Source of the DNA: Callaeas wilsoni
Lineage: Eukaryota; Chordata; Aves; Passeriformes; Callaeidae
Direction of reading: 5' to 3'
Assembly: GCA_013398955.1 (NCBI GenBank)
Contig: VWPU01012691.1
Coordinates: forward strand, 310,001-374,000
DNA length: 64,000 bases
In this document: piece by piece, positions 11,921 through 24,456 of the stretch
Numbering within the stretch: the first letter of the stretch is position 1
How the letters are laid out: each line of letters begins with the position of its first letter
Notes under the pieces: generated by a model
What the model saw: the letters and a program-made list of their open reading frames with translations, nothing else
Told to the model about the DNA's origin: nothing
Databases searched by the model: none
Translations under genes and position numbers: made by a program

Positions 11921-12079
11921 ATATATTCTAACTTCTAAAATCTTATTTGCAACAATTTCACACATTCTTTTCTGTGTGCTTTATTTTCCTTTACACATTT
12001 TTCATAGTTCATTTCCATTATTTCTCATATGTTTAATAATCATTGTTTTACTTGTTTTAGGTAAAAAACAATTAAAACG

Positions 12080-12091
12080 CACACACACACA
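12080..12091. repeat. (CA)6 dinucleotide run
   Basis: Six exact CA units form a short microsatellite with no evident role. Confidence 0.9.
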
Positions 12092-12532
12092 AAAGCAGGA
12101 TTAGCAATAAAATATTTTTAGGTGGTAAGAACAAAAAAAAGAAAAAATCTTATAGTTTGATATTAATTGAAATATTGGTAAGCAATAAAATATACATGAT
12201 GGACCAGCTCTATAAATATCCCCAGTATATTGTTCAGTGTTTTGAATATAATTTCTGCATTATTTTGTTTTCACTTAAATATATACTCATGCAGGCAATA
12301 AAGTCATGCATACAACTTTAGTATAGTCTACCTATGATCACGCAAACTTATCAACAGAATTTAATAAATAACTGAAGTGGAATTATGGACTCCCAAACTT
12401 GGTTATATTATACTTCTTCTTTCTGAGATAAAGACTTACAAGACCTGAAGAGCTAGAAGAAAAGTGATAGCAAATATAAATATTTGCTTGACCATCATTC
12501 GGTAAATACATTTTTTTTTCTTCTTTCCTTAG

Positions 12533-12568
12533 ATATTCGACTCTTTTCAAGAGAATAACAAGGAGTAG
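12533..12568 (+). other. exon candidate B, 36 nt
   Basis: The acceptor side is 'ttttttttcttctttccttag', a very strong pyrimidine tract, and the donor side is 'gtag|gtaagt', a near-perfect consensus. The frame that continues candidate A is open (YSTLFKRITRS). It is small and may be a microexon, a non-coding-RNA exon or coincidence. Confidence 0.28.
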
Positions 12569-13135
12569 GTAAGTTACAATGATGAATTATTCTTTCCAGT
12601 TTCATGTTCTATTTATAGCCTTTTCATTCATTAGAGCTTTTAATTTGTCTTGGGTTTGCTAGTTTTCACGCTCCCATGTATTTTTTACGAAATAATTTAT
12701 TACAATCCGTATTTCTTTCTTTTCAAAATTATAATCCAATTACTTTCTCAGTAAACAAGAATTCCTCCTTTTTATGTGAAATGAACAACCAGCCAAAGCA
12801 GTTTCTGATTAGACAAGCTAATTTTGAAAGAACAGATAGAACGAAGCAATGAACTGGATAAAAATAATAATGGAGCATACCTTGTTAGATAACAAATGGA
12901 ACAGACTTTGGAGACAATTAATGCACGAGAGACTTAATGCTGAGGTATGTTAAACAAATTTTGTCTGATTTATTTGCTGCTATAAATCATAGCTAGTTTC
13001 CTTAAATAATGTGCTGTAACCACCCAGGTTAAATCATATTTCTGTAAATATGTGCTGTGTTCTTTACTGGAAACCCCAGCACCCTTTGAGAAAGGCGTGT
13101 ATGTATTTATATATACATAGGTATAAATATAGACA

Positions 13136-13155
13136 GATCAATCAATTGATTGATC
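13136..13155. promoter_or_regulatory. perfect 20-bp palindrome with PBX-like cores
   Basis: The sequence gatcaatcaattgattgatc equals its own reverse complement over all 20 bases. It contains TGATTGAT on each strand, the core recognised by PBX/HOX-type TALE homeodomain dimers. Binding is an inference from the motif only. Confidence 0.4.
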
Positions 13156-13911
13156 CAGTAAGGGAAACTGGTCTAACAACATTTGGGATTAATTTTACTG
13201 GGAAATACCCGGTAATTTCATCCAATGGATAGATATTATTTTTTCTACTTTGGGTTTCCAAATGAGTTACAGACTGAGGGGTCATTACTTGCTGGGCTTG
13301 ATTCTGTTTCAAGTCTTATGCTAAAGCAGTACTTTTTATTGGGTTTGTTGTGAAGAGGGGTGTGTCAGGCCTTGTGCCTCAATGTCCGACTTGAATCCAT
13401 CCTACCATTTCAAATCTGAGGAACAGCTCTTTACAGTCCAGCTGGAACAGCACAAGGATGAGATCACTTATAAATATGAGAGAACATCTTCCTCCACTAG
13501 CATTGCATCCAACTCAGGTTTAAGAGCCATCAAAAAGACTTCACTTTAAATGTGTACTTTTAAAGACATCAGTTGGAAGGTATCAAAAACCACCAGTGCC
13601 ATAAACAGTCAATCTTTAACCTTGAAGAAGGGAAGGGAATCATGAGACTTTACCTCTTTCTGCAATCCCTGTAGGTGCTCAGATTATGCAGATTGAACTG
13701 TTCTCCTGTGCTCTTATAACTTGTATGAAACCAGTCCTTCTACCTCTGTTTGTGCTGCAAAGTTCAGCTTTACCTCATGCTTTAATAACAAAAACTTCAG
13801 TGGTATTTCTGGAGAAGTAAAACCAATCCTCCTAAATGTGTGGATGGCTCTTATTACAAGAGTATTAACCCGTTCCATCTGTGTTTCCTGCTTCCTACTT
13901 TTCATTTTCAG

Positions 13912-13963
13912 CACTAATCATATGGATGGCAATATTTCTTGGCTAATGGTAACCTATCTGTAA
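13912..13963 (+). other. exon candidate C, possible terminal exon
   Basis: A very strong acceptor ('tttcctgcttcctacttttcattttcag') precedes this segment. Joined to candidate B, the frame stays open for 16 more residues and stops at TAA 13961-13963. No AATAAA lies close downstream, which weakens a terminal-exon reading. It is listed because acceptor strength and frame agree with candidates A and B. Confidence 0.18.
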
Positions 13964-16900
13964 GCACTGCATATACCGAATTTTTTTACTTACTTCCAGA
14001 TACTTCCCCTTATTAACTTTCTTTTAGAAATTATGCTGCCAAATGCTTCTTCTCTCTCCTGTCTATATCTGGAAATCATCTTTAGCTGCCTCCTCTCCCT
14101 TACTCAGACAAATTGCACCTTAATACTGATCCAGTAAAACAACATCGTTTCAACATCTTACTTTACTTATGAATCCTTGCCTAATTCTGTATCATTTCCA
14201 ATCTCCTCTATTCTCAGTTTTCCAATAAGGACCTTTGATTTCCTCTTGAGAGCTCCTACCTTGTAAGAAAGTCCTTTCCAACATCAATTTCAGGCCTTGT
14301 GATTTCTCTTAGTGTACCCACTCCTATCCTGTGACTATCGAACTTACTAAGGGAGATAATTTTCATATAAATTAGATCTCTTCTGCATTTCGGAAGTCCT
14401 TAAAACATCAGAAAACCAATCTGCCAGTGAACATACAAATACAGTTACGACTGAGTGATACATGTGTTACTAAATATGACCAATCTAACTTGGTCTGCTT
14501 GTTCCTGTTCCCCCTCATTATATGGGTATTCAGTTAAGAACAGAAATTAAACAGTCATCTAGGTTAGGGGAAAGGTGGGTTACAGTTAAGTCATTGTGTA
14601 ATTCTGCATGTTTTATTTGTACGTCATATTTTCATTTCTCATGGGATCAGTTGCCAGAAAAAGACTTTTGCCTTCTCCTGTCTCAATGAGATCCTCTAGG
14701 CGGTTCGTGCTCCAGTCAAACGTGACACAGTTTAGTAATTGCTGTAATATGGGCTTTTATTTGGATATAATTTTCTTTTTGGCCTAGGGTCAGGTGTAGG
14801 CCATGGTTTGGAGCCGTGGCAGAGCAGACTTAGCACACAGGCAGGTTGTCCTGTAAGATCCTCTTAGGACGTGCAATGAAGGGTTAGAGACAAGCCTTGG
14901 AGCACAGACTGGATCTCTCACATGGAAACACAAAGGCTGATGTGTTGCCATTTTAGCCTGAATATGTTGGAGAGACAAGGGTGGAAAGACACCTGAATGC
15001 AGGAACCATGGTGATAGGAGAGCAAGAACCATCTCAACGAGGAGAAAAAGTGATGGAGGCAGGTTGCAGCAGCAGCCAGCGGTGATTTCAAACACTTGTA
15101 GCAAACCTCCTCCAGCACAGCCCAGTGACAGAGCCTGGGGACCAAGGAGCTCTCTGAGGAATGATGGTGAATGATCTAGCTGGGAGACAATGAAGATTTC
15201 AAGGCTTGCCTATATTTCATTAGAAAGTTGAGTAAAGTCAGCTCATTTCCTGGGAAATAGTTCTGTATTGATGAACCAGCTTTTTCTGCAAGAAGACAAA
15301 TATTCTGCTGACAATTTTGACCATCCTTATATTCAGATCTTGTGCTATTTCTCTCTGTCATATGCACTCTGCTTCTTGACTTGCAGAAATTGTCATTTTT
15401 AGTTATATTTGCACATTTCCTCAACACTGGCTGGAGGCCATAGATTACAGCACGAATACAAATAGAAATTGAGAGATTTAGGATGATTTTGTTACCTATC
15501 TAATTAATGAACCCCCTGACTAATGCTGCCAGAAATTGAGACTGTCACTTGACTGATCAGTCCTGAAAAACTGAACCATAATGAAACATTTGATGTGTTT
15601 CAATGTATTTTTTTATATTGCTGGCATAGAAATAAACCTCAGCAAAATGCTAAATTGCTAAGTGTGGATAGTTTATACCCAAGCATAGTATAATCACAAG
15701 TGCTGACACTGTTCTCCTCTCTTTTGTGGCAAACCTGATTTAAATTTAAGTTTAGTTCACACTTTTTAATTTATTTTGCCTTTTAATTTCCTCTTTTCAT
15801 AGAGGGAAAATTATGATCTTATGATGCTGACATTAAATGATCAAACAATATTGAACAACCTAATGAAAATCTTAAGCAAAAGTCATTGTGAATTAGATAT
15901 TTGCTAAACTGACAACACAAGCCTTTGTAAACCTGATATTGTTCTTATGTAAACTCATGAATGGAGACTTTCTCAAATAAATTACTTAATAACATCAGAG
16001 TCATTGGCTGAGTAAATATATCCCAGGGGCACATACTAAGATTCCTGAATTTAAATGTTCAATAGAACTTCATATTTGTCACCTTTACTAACGAGTTTTT
16101 CCTTATGAAATCATTATTAGCATGAAAAAGTTAAATTTTGTATCTAATTTCTTGAATTAATGCTGTTTGAAGACCCTAAGGGTTTGAAAGTTCTTTCACT
16201 GGAATTCATCATTTACATAATTTTCATAGCCCCAACACTTTGCTCTCTGCTATGAATGCACATTTTGAGTTTTTTATGCATTAAAGCAGCAACTTCTATT
16301 TTTCTCTACACAAAACAATTAAGAGAAGAATAACAGGTAATAAACATTTTTAATCTTTAATATTACATTAACATTGAAGTGCCATATTTCATGCTTTCAC
16401 AACCACATTGCATGCTGAATGATGCATTTTAGGTCCCTCACTATGAAGATATTTGATTAGAAAAGGAAAAACAATTGAGTTATTTGAGATCAGTGGAGCT
16501 TTCCATCATTTCCTGCTTGAGAAACTTGCGAGTGCACAGCAGCATGGCCAGATTTTTAAGCAGACTAGACCATATTTCCTCAACTCTGCATTATCATAGT
16601 TCAGTCATGATCTATGAATGTTTACTTGATTTTTTTCTTGTTGTTGTTGCTAATATAGCTTGTTATGTGGGAGATTTATTCTCTTTTAAGCTGAAACCAG
16701 TGCAGCACAGTTTCTGACCAAAATATCTCTTGATGTTAACCTCTCCTCTGCCTACTGTTATTAATAATAATTTTTATTACTGTGGGTCCTTTGCACTTGG
16801 GGTCATGGACATATGGCAGAAGTAAGACATATGCATAGGATGGACACAAACTGGAAAACCAAATTAGCAGCAAAGATAGATTTAATATCTATTAATATCT

Positions 16901-17081
16901 GCGTCCTTTGATATTAGCATAACAACAGCAAAGGAAACATGACAGTCCAGACAGTATTTTGTACAGAAAACCTGAACTTAGCCTCATATCAGGGCTCAAC
17001 TTGCTTGACAACAGCCTACAAATAATTTTTACATGGTAGACAAATCTGTTCCCCAATTTAACAATGCGCATAAGAAATTTT

Positions 17082-17114
17082 ATTGTTGTTGCTGCTATTG
17101 TTATTATTATTATT
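17082..17114. repeat. TTG/CTG/TTA trinucleotide-rich microsatellite
   Basis: Imperfect trinucleotide units (ttg, ctg, tta) follow one another and end with four TTA-type units. Confidence 0.85.
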
Positions 17115-20100
17115 CCTGTCTGTGTACAGTGAAAACACTAATGCAAATGATGCAATCTGGTTTGTGGCAAACTTTTGGTTAGGGTTCAATGTGAGATTAA
17201 GATTCCACTCTTAGGTATGCGCTTCTGACCCCGCTGTGAGTATCTAAAAAGCCATTGCTTACCCACATAAGGTAAACTGACTTCACCAATTGTTCCTCCC
17301 CTGGCTGGGATGGGAACACACCTAATGGAATAACGTCTATATTTTCAATATTTAAAGTCTAAATCTGAAGTCAAATGTGATCTTTGAGTTTGATCCATTT
17401 GTCCATATATTCATATGCAGTGCTATTCAAGAAGCCTAGTGTCATGTACTTGTATGATAAAATAATTTATGCCACCTTCTTACGGCAGCCCCTGGAATTA
17501 GTCTTTACTGTCCCAGTTCCAAATGAAGCAGAAGCTTCATGAAGTTTAAACTGAACATAATTCACCTTGCATTTCTAAATGCAATGCAATGAGGTGAATA
17601 CGCTTTTCTTTTAAAGCCAGTTTATTGTGCCTCAGATATCCTCCAATCTTCTTCAAAGTTTATGTAAAAACACACTCTTGTTTTTCTATAGAAGTAAAAT
17701 CACACATTTGTGTGTTTTCTCTAGTCACAAAATATCTAGAAATAGCTTCTTGGTGCATTATCTGGATTATTCCTCTTGTTTTCCTATAGCAGCTTCAAGT
17801 GTCACATCATGTGTTAATCTTGCTGCTATTCCCACCTAGGGACAATACCAAAGAGCCTCAGGAACAGAAAATAAAGAACAGTCTTGAAAATATTGTTAAC
17901 TATTAAATCCAGATGTTACAATTTTTGCTGATCAGTGTTTGATGTCGAGAAGTCTTAAATCAAATACTGGCACAGAATGAACCCATGAAACCCTGTAAGT
18001 CTGTCTTTTGAACATCAGCAGCTTCCCTTCAAACTTTGTCCAACATCTTCTCTCTGGACAAATCACTCTGCTTGACAGAGTGGAGGAACTCCAGTCTGTG
18101 TGATCAACTGTGTACAGTTTTAAATTTCCTACAAATCATGTTAGTGCTTTGAAAACATGTGGTACTGCAGGAATGAGCCGTATTAAAGTTATTCATTTTG
18201 GACTCCAAATGAACAACCTCAGAACAGCTTGTTGGAAGCCCCCGGCACTTAGTTACAGTCAAATTTGATGATGGCTTGTAATGTGCATGTCAAAACGAGG
18301 TCAGCCATTTGAGGCTGCTCACTACCAACCTTCCTTCTCCATGAGCCAAATCACTGCCCAGATGCTCGTAGAGCCTCATTACCGGAATGCCAACATGCTC
18401 TCCAGGTTCAAATGTGGGGTTTGCTGTTGGTCCAAACATGCACTGAAGCCACTGAAAAACTCTATCAAGGAGTGCTATGCTGCTCATGGGTGCCAAAATT
18501 TAACTGGCTCAGAATTTTGAGGGATTTTGAGTCATTTGCTCGGTCCTAACTTGCTGTGTTGTAAATTCTGGTTTGTGAGATATCAGACACTAAATGAATC
18601 TAGGTGTTTGGGCTTGTTTGGCCATTTCCAATAGCTAAACCCCCAAACCAACTTTTCAAAGTTTCCCATTAATTTCAATGGACTCTGGAGGCAGCTATTG
18701 GAAAACTAGCACTTGACATCCATCACCCTACTAAGATTCCAGCTGATATTTTCACCCTGTGATGATGTGCTCTTCAGCCACAACTGTTTGTCTCTGATTT
18801 GCAGCATCTGCTGGTAACCCAGGCACTCTCCTTCTTTATCCATTCCAACAACAACAGGCACAAATTGAAAAAAAAGCGCTCATGAAACTCAAATTAAAAC
18901 ATGCAACTCAAATATTTATCCCATAGCAAGGTTTGACTGATTATAAATGAAAACTATTTGGACTGATTTTAGGATTTTATGAAAATATATTGCTGTTCTG
19001 TAAACCAAAGCTATGAAAAATATGACTAATGGTACCAAGACAAGAGTAGCTGCATAATCCTATCTGTTTATCTGTTCTAGCTTGAATAACTCAGAGACAT
19101 GTTCCATTTCATTACAATTAGGGCACTGATTTTAGGTTTGTTGACCTAAGTGTCTTCTGTCTATCCATCAGAATATCTTGAAGGCATACCAAACCTGAGT
19201 TTCATTGAATCATCCCACTCTTTTCAGCTTTTTTAGATGTATTTCTTAGATAGAATGAAAAAAGGTCTCATTTATTAAAATTTCTCTTAGTGTTGCATTT
19301 TTGTTTTTGGTTTTTTGCACATCAATATCTTTTAATGTTACTTCTACAAAATACACGCTTCTCAGGAAATGTTACTCATTGGTGTAGAATTGTGTCATAA
19401 GTCAGAAGAGAATATTCATTAATAGAAAACACTATTATTTTTTCTATGTTGTTTTCCTGTCATTTTGACCTTCTCTTCCTTAGTTTTTTACTTTCGTCTC
19501 CTTAGTTTTTGACTATTCTTTCTTTTGTCTGGGTACACAGTAAACTTCCCCGTGTCATTTATTTTCACCATTGTCATTTCTCCTGTGTGACACACATTTT
19601 GTCTTTCATCTATTCGGAAAAGAGAAGATGGATGGTCAGGAAAGATTTCTTTTATTCTTATTCTGCTTTAGTTTTGTAGCATGCAAGTTCATATTTTTTC
19701 AGGGGTTTTAATTGATTTGAATTGCTGTAACAGGTACTTAGTGCAAAGTCTGAGCTTGTAGAGTAATTAAAGTGAGAGAATCTCAAGCTATTTAACTTAA
19801 TAAGGGGAAGTTAACTGACTTGATCAGAGTCTAATACTTTCAGAGGGAAGAATTTCTGATATTCATTGACTCTTTAATTTAGCAGAAAAGTATATAACAA
19901 GATCCAGGCAATGGAAGATGAAGCTTGACAAATTCAGAGGTAGAAATAAAATACTCAGAGTGTAATTAACCGTCACATCTTCCCTACAGATGTGTTAGAC
20001 TCTTTGCTGCCTGCAGTTCTGAACTCTTAAAAGTATTCTGACAAAATCTCAATATTCAAATATAATTTACTGCCTGGTCGTGATGATGATAGGCTGAAAT

Positions 20101-20205
20101 TCCTGATGTATATTGTGTAGAAGTGCAGGACAGTAGCTTTACAAGCCTAATTGGGTTTCACCTATGCTGAAGTTCTGGTTTCTGGTGAAAATTATACAGG
20201 TGAAA

Positions 20206-20296
20206 ATATATTCTATATTATAATATTATAATAGTAATGATAACAATAATAAAAATAACTATTTAATAATTTATTAAATAATGATTTAAAATATAC
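20206..20296. repeat. AT-rich low-complexity tract
   Basis: Interleaved TAATA/TTAAT units of about 90 bp contain almost no G or C. No transposon structure was seen. Confidence 0.8.
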
Positions 20297-20867
20297 AATA
20301 GCCTAGATACTGTGCACTGTGGAGACACAAGTGCCTTCATCTAAGCAGCCTGACTTTAACATAGCACGGTCCATATTCCAAGAGTTTAAAATAAAACTAT
20401 GAATGAATATTTGATTTCTGGGTGGAAAAGCCCTATTAATATCAGCCTCTACTCATGAACAAACGTGTTCACCCCACACACTTTTGGAGTGAGATTCAGG
20501 TCTACAGACATCTAATTTGAGCCAATTGTCAAGTTATGCCAAAATATCCTTCACAGAGTCAACAGAGGAGGGCTTCCAGAGACAGGTCCTGCCTATCTAT
20601 ATTTGGGTTTTATGCCAAAGTCCTGGGCCAAAACCACTTTCTGAAGCTTCCAGCTTCTCTTCTTTATCTGTGTAACGATTCTAACAGATTAAACCTCTAA
20701 CTTCAATAACTACTTAGAATTTCAGGAAAACACATAAGCAGACCTCTGACGACCTTCAAAAATTGCAACTTCCCATGTGCATTTTGCTCCCTAAATAATC
20801 ATGAGTGCTGTCTAGATGCAACACTTAACAGATCTTCTCTTTTTTTCTTTGAAATCACATTCCTCTT

Positions 20868-20873
20868 AGGTAA
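20868..20873 (+). other. possible recursive splice site (AG|GTAAG)
   Basis: A pyrimidine-rich tract (20832-20867) ends in cttag, which is followed immediately by gtaagc. An intronic 3' splice site thus abuts a 5' splice site. In vertebrates this zero-length-exon arrangement marks some recursive splicing sites in very long introns. It would make sense only if the window is intronic on the + strand, which is not proven. Confidence 0.2.
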
Positions 20874-20958
20874 GCTCATTCTTTTAAAAATCTTTGGAAG
20901 GATTTGTCAGGCTAATTGTAGGCTTCTCGGGACAATTATCCTCAATTCACTTTACATT

Positions 20959-20984
20959 AAAAAAAAAAAAAATATATATATATA
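20959..20984. repeat. A14 followed by (TA)6
   Basis: A run of 14 A passes into six TA units. It has the look of a decayed poly-A tail, but no retrotransposed body was recognised upstream. Confidence 0.85.
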
Positions 20985-21904
20985 ATTGTTTTCAGGGCAT
21001 GATTCACATCCTGTAATGTACTGCTAGATATGAACTGCATTCTAATGATGTCTATTTTTCCCTGTAACCACTAAGTCAGGTTAAGGAAATTAGTTAGGGT
21101 TTAAATATTGACACTGCAGACATCTGAAGTTAGATCACATGATCTTCCAAAGATTGTCATGCCAAGCTTCTTCATCTAGTCAAATTAAAAAGGGTTGAAT
21201 AGAACCACATGTAAATCAATACATCTCGGAATAACAGTAAATGAGTTTTTTACTGCATTGCATGCATCATTCATTGACTATTTTAATACAGGAGAGAAAT
21301 CCTGTGTTACACAATGGCAAAAAAAATGGAAATCAATTTTAAACACACTGTCGAGAACATTTCTCCTGAATAAATTTTTAATATGAAAATGGCACATCAT
21401 ATGTGAAGTTCCATCAGTATTTCTTGGACTCAGAACAGGGTTATTATGCTTCGGAGTGTACACATGACGTTTGGGTACTTTTAAGTGATTGAATGTTAAG
21501 AAATTACATCCCATCCCTTTCTGAAAATGTGCTCCCAGAGCTCATATCCTGGAAAAGTCCTGGGTCATAGGTATAAGAACAAAGAGATGAGGAGAAAGAG
21601 AAAAGACATTATCCATAAGGTCATACAACCTCTTTTCATTTTGAGAGAACAGGTTTTTAAAGTCAGAAGAAGATTTGGAAGAGAATGTCAAAGCTTTGAA
21701 GGCAGAGATTTCTTTTTCAATAGGGATCTAGAGTTGAGGAAAATGGAGATATTGAAGAGTGCCAGGTTTAAAGGCACAGGCATGGAGACTATCCTGATAT
21801 ATCCAAGAGAAGGAGAAGTTTGGTAGAAGATGAAAAGCAAACTTAAACAAGTCGTAGGACAAGGTTGGTCCTTTACATTGAAAGACTTTAGAATGAAGAT
21901 GAGG

Positions 21905-22950
21905 TCATCCCTCAGTAGTCTCAGACCTCAGAGACAAAGAACGTTCGGAGAAAGGAAGATTTCCCCTTGGTCATGAAGGGTTGGGTTAGCAGTTGGCTAA
22001 ACAGATTTAACACCCATAAATCCATGGGCTCTGCTGGGATACATCCATGGGTGTGGAAGGAGCTGGCAGATGTTGTTGCTAAGCCATTTGCCAACATCAC
22101 TGAAAGTTATGGTGAACAGGAGAGGTGCCTGATGCCTGGAGGAAGGCCAACCCTACTCCTGTCTTTGGAAAGGGTGAGGACAACCCAGGAAGCAACCAGC
22201 CAGTCCGCTTCACCTCCATCTCTGGGAAGGTGATAGAACAGGTTGTTCTGGAGGTCATCAGCAAGCATGTAGAAGAAAAGAAGGTCATCAGGAGTAGTCA
22301 GCATGGATTCACCAAGGGGAAATCATGCTTGACCAGTCAGACAGCCTTCTGTGATGGCATGGCAGGATGGGTCAATGGAGAGCAGTGGATGTTGTCTACC
22401 TTGACTTCAGCAAGATTTTCACACTGTCTGCCATAGCATGCATTACTCGAAGGCAAGCTCAGGAAATGAGGGTTGGATGAATGGACAGTGAGGCTGAATG
22501 GCAGGGTGCAGAGGGCTGTGATCAGCAGAGCAGAATCCAGCTGGAGGCCTGTAGTCGGTGGCATTCCCCAGGGATCAATACTTTTTTAACTTTTCTTGTC
22601 CAGTCTTATTTAACTTGTTTACCAACGACCTGGATGAAGGGATAGAATTTACTCTCAGCAAGTTTGCTGGTGACATGGAACTGGGGGAGGTGGCTGATAT
22701 ATCTGAAGGCTCTGCTGCCATTCAGCAGGACCTTGATAGGCTGGAGAATTTGGCTTAGAGAAACCTAATGATGTTCAACAAGGGTAAGTGTAGGGTCATG
22801 AACCTGGGGAGGAATAACCCCAAGTACCCGGATAGGTTGGAGTCTGATCTAGTAGAGAGCAGCTCTGCAGAGAAGGACCTGGGAGTCTTGGTGGGTGACA
22901 AGTTGACCATGAGCTGGCAGGTGAGGGTGGTATCACATCTGGGATGACTA
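21905..22950 (+). mobile_element. CR1 LINE, ORF2 reverse-transcriptase segment
   Basis: This is the internal part of a CR1 element, truncated on both sides. It runs from the linker ahead of the reverse transcriptase (KSMG.AGIHP box near 22018-22050) through the palm domain. It ends around 22950 without the 3' UTR or the tail, so the 3' portion has been lost or is too diverged to see. Confidence 0.95.
22018..22945 (+). pseudogene. broken CR1 reverse transcriptase (ORF2) relic
   Basis: Recognisable blocks in order are the KSMG.AGIHP box; a stretch reading NPTPVFGKGEDNPGSNQPVRF followed by SGKVIEQ; the SQHGFTKGKSCLT box; the GIPQGSI turn at 22560-22580; and VLFNLFTNDLDEGIE leading into the catalytic box. 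That box reads F-A-G-D at 22663-22674 instead of F-A-D-D, so one of the two metal-binding aspartates is replaced by glycine. The blocks lie in different frames; a shift occurs just after the GIPQGS block. In family terms the enzyme would copy CR1 RNA at a nicked target. This copy cannot. It is not a host gene. Confidence 0.93.
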
Positions 22951-24265
22951 TTGGAGTCCACGCCTCAGCAACATCTGTAGAGAGCTCTTTTCTATTGAGA
23001 ACCTATTAATCAAGTAGATATAATTGCATCAAAGTATGACTGGCTCATCTTATTGCAACTTTACGGTCTTTCACTCCTTCTGCCTTGGAAGCAAGTGAAT
23101 TTAGTTCAACTCTGTGCTTCTGAATGGTTTATCAGGAGTAAGTGGCTTTGAATTTTAGTCTTGATGCAGTTTCAGAGCAAAAAATTCCTAAGGGTTGGCT
23201 CTACTAAGTAAACACTGCAGGAAATCCAGCTGTGAGTCACTCTGTAGGTTTGGCTGTTTGTTGAAAATGTCTTTTGAAGTTCTCAGATTCATACCCTATC
23301 ACACTAAAAAGCAACACCAGGTAGCATCTCCTGGCAATGTTCGTGTACTTGCTAATAAGGACTCCTCAAAACTATCAAGTTGCTACATACAATTCTCAAG
23401 CGTTGGAACTCTTATAAAAGTAACTATTTGCATTTTATTTCCACCAACCAGCAATAAACTTTCACACTGCTCAGCTAAGATTGCATTTTTAACCAATAAG
23501 ATTGCACTTTTACTCAAAGCAGAAACAGAAAAAAAAGCCATTTCCTATTGTACATCTTGTTACAACAATTTGCTGTTGGCCCATTTCTAGGTTTTATTTT
23601 CTTAGAATGCATCAGAGCTACCAGTCTGGGACATTTGAAAATGTAATTGAGCTTGATAGCAAGTGATACAGTTAATTCTGTTGGTAAATGTTGTGCAGTG
23701 CTAATTGCTAGTTCTAAATTTAACAGTTAGTTTAGAAAATCTGAAGTGCAATTTATAATGGGATATAAGCTGCAGGCTTCAGCTTGTACTGGCTTTTTTA
23801 TTATTATTACTTATATCCGTTTAAGAGGATGCAGCTGAAAAAATTTAACCAAGAATCAAGATGCATGCCTAATTTAACTTCAACCAAATTTGACTATACA
23901 TCTAGTAAATTTGCTATGGCTGCAAAACATGTTCTAACAAATTAGGCTTGTATCAAGTCTTCTGCTTTCTACAGTTTGTAATTATACATTAACTGATATT
24001 GTCATCCTAAACTTCATTCAATTCTTTAAAACTGTCATCTATGTTGTCTGTCAGAGGAGTAGATTTGTACAGGTCTCTGTGTTCTCCCTCCTTTTAAAGA
24101 GAAATGTTGCCATATTTCAGCATATTTGATTTTGCTTATGCAGATTTTGCTTTGGACATTCTGCAATGCAAATGTCTTTGAGAAAATAAAACATTAGCAG
24201 GAAGGAAATAAACCTGAGATAACAAAATAAATCATATTTTCCTCACATTAAAGATTTTGTGTTGC
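22951..24265. other. unique DNA between two CR1 relics
   Basis: No repeat or gene was recognised. A 131-codon open frame at 23195-23590 (+) has no family resemblance and ordinary AT-rich composition, so I do not call it a gene. Confidence 0.6.
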
Positions 24266-24319
24266 AGAATCACTGGATAGTTGAAGTTGAAAGAGGTCTG
24301 GAGACCTTTTAGTTCACCT

Positions 24320-24456
24320 GGAATTGTCCAAGGCCGGGTTCAATGGGGGTCTGAGCCACCTGGTCTAGTGGAAGGTGTCTCTGCCCATGGCAGAGGGGTT
24401 GGAACAAGGTAATCTTCAAGTTCCCTTTCATCCAAAATCATGCTATAATTCTAGTC
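24320..24456 (+). mobile_element. CR1 3'-end fragment nested in an older CR1
   Basis: The block 'ttgtccaaggccgggttcaatgggggtctgagccacctggtctagtggaagg' followed by 'ttccctttcatccaaaatcatgctataattct' is a forward CR1 3' end. The minus-strand CR1 resumes directly after it with 'tctatcaaatcccctgctcaaaacag', so this is a later insertion into the other copy. Confidence 0.88.

Larger units (their letters stand above)
10932..21904. other. long unique stretch, no gene recognised
   Basis: Nearly 11 kb lack a recognisable transposon or gene. The stretch holds microsatellites (11882, 12080, 17082, 20206, 20959), a 20-bp palindrome (13136) and an AG|GTAAG junction with a pyrimidine tract (20868). Three weak exon candidates (11752, 12533, 13912) share one reading frame. 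Open frames of up to 125 codons (10973-11350) have no family resemblance, and an overlapping pair on opposite strands lies at 18281-18520. Recent avian insertions are conspicuously absent here compared with the flanks. Confidence 0.65.

Noticed and set aside
23195..23590. 131-codon plus-strand open frame
   Set aside because: It has no family resemblance, no splice context and the AT-rich codon use of its surroundings.
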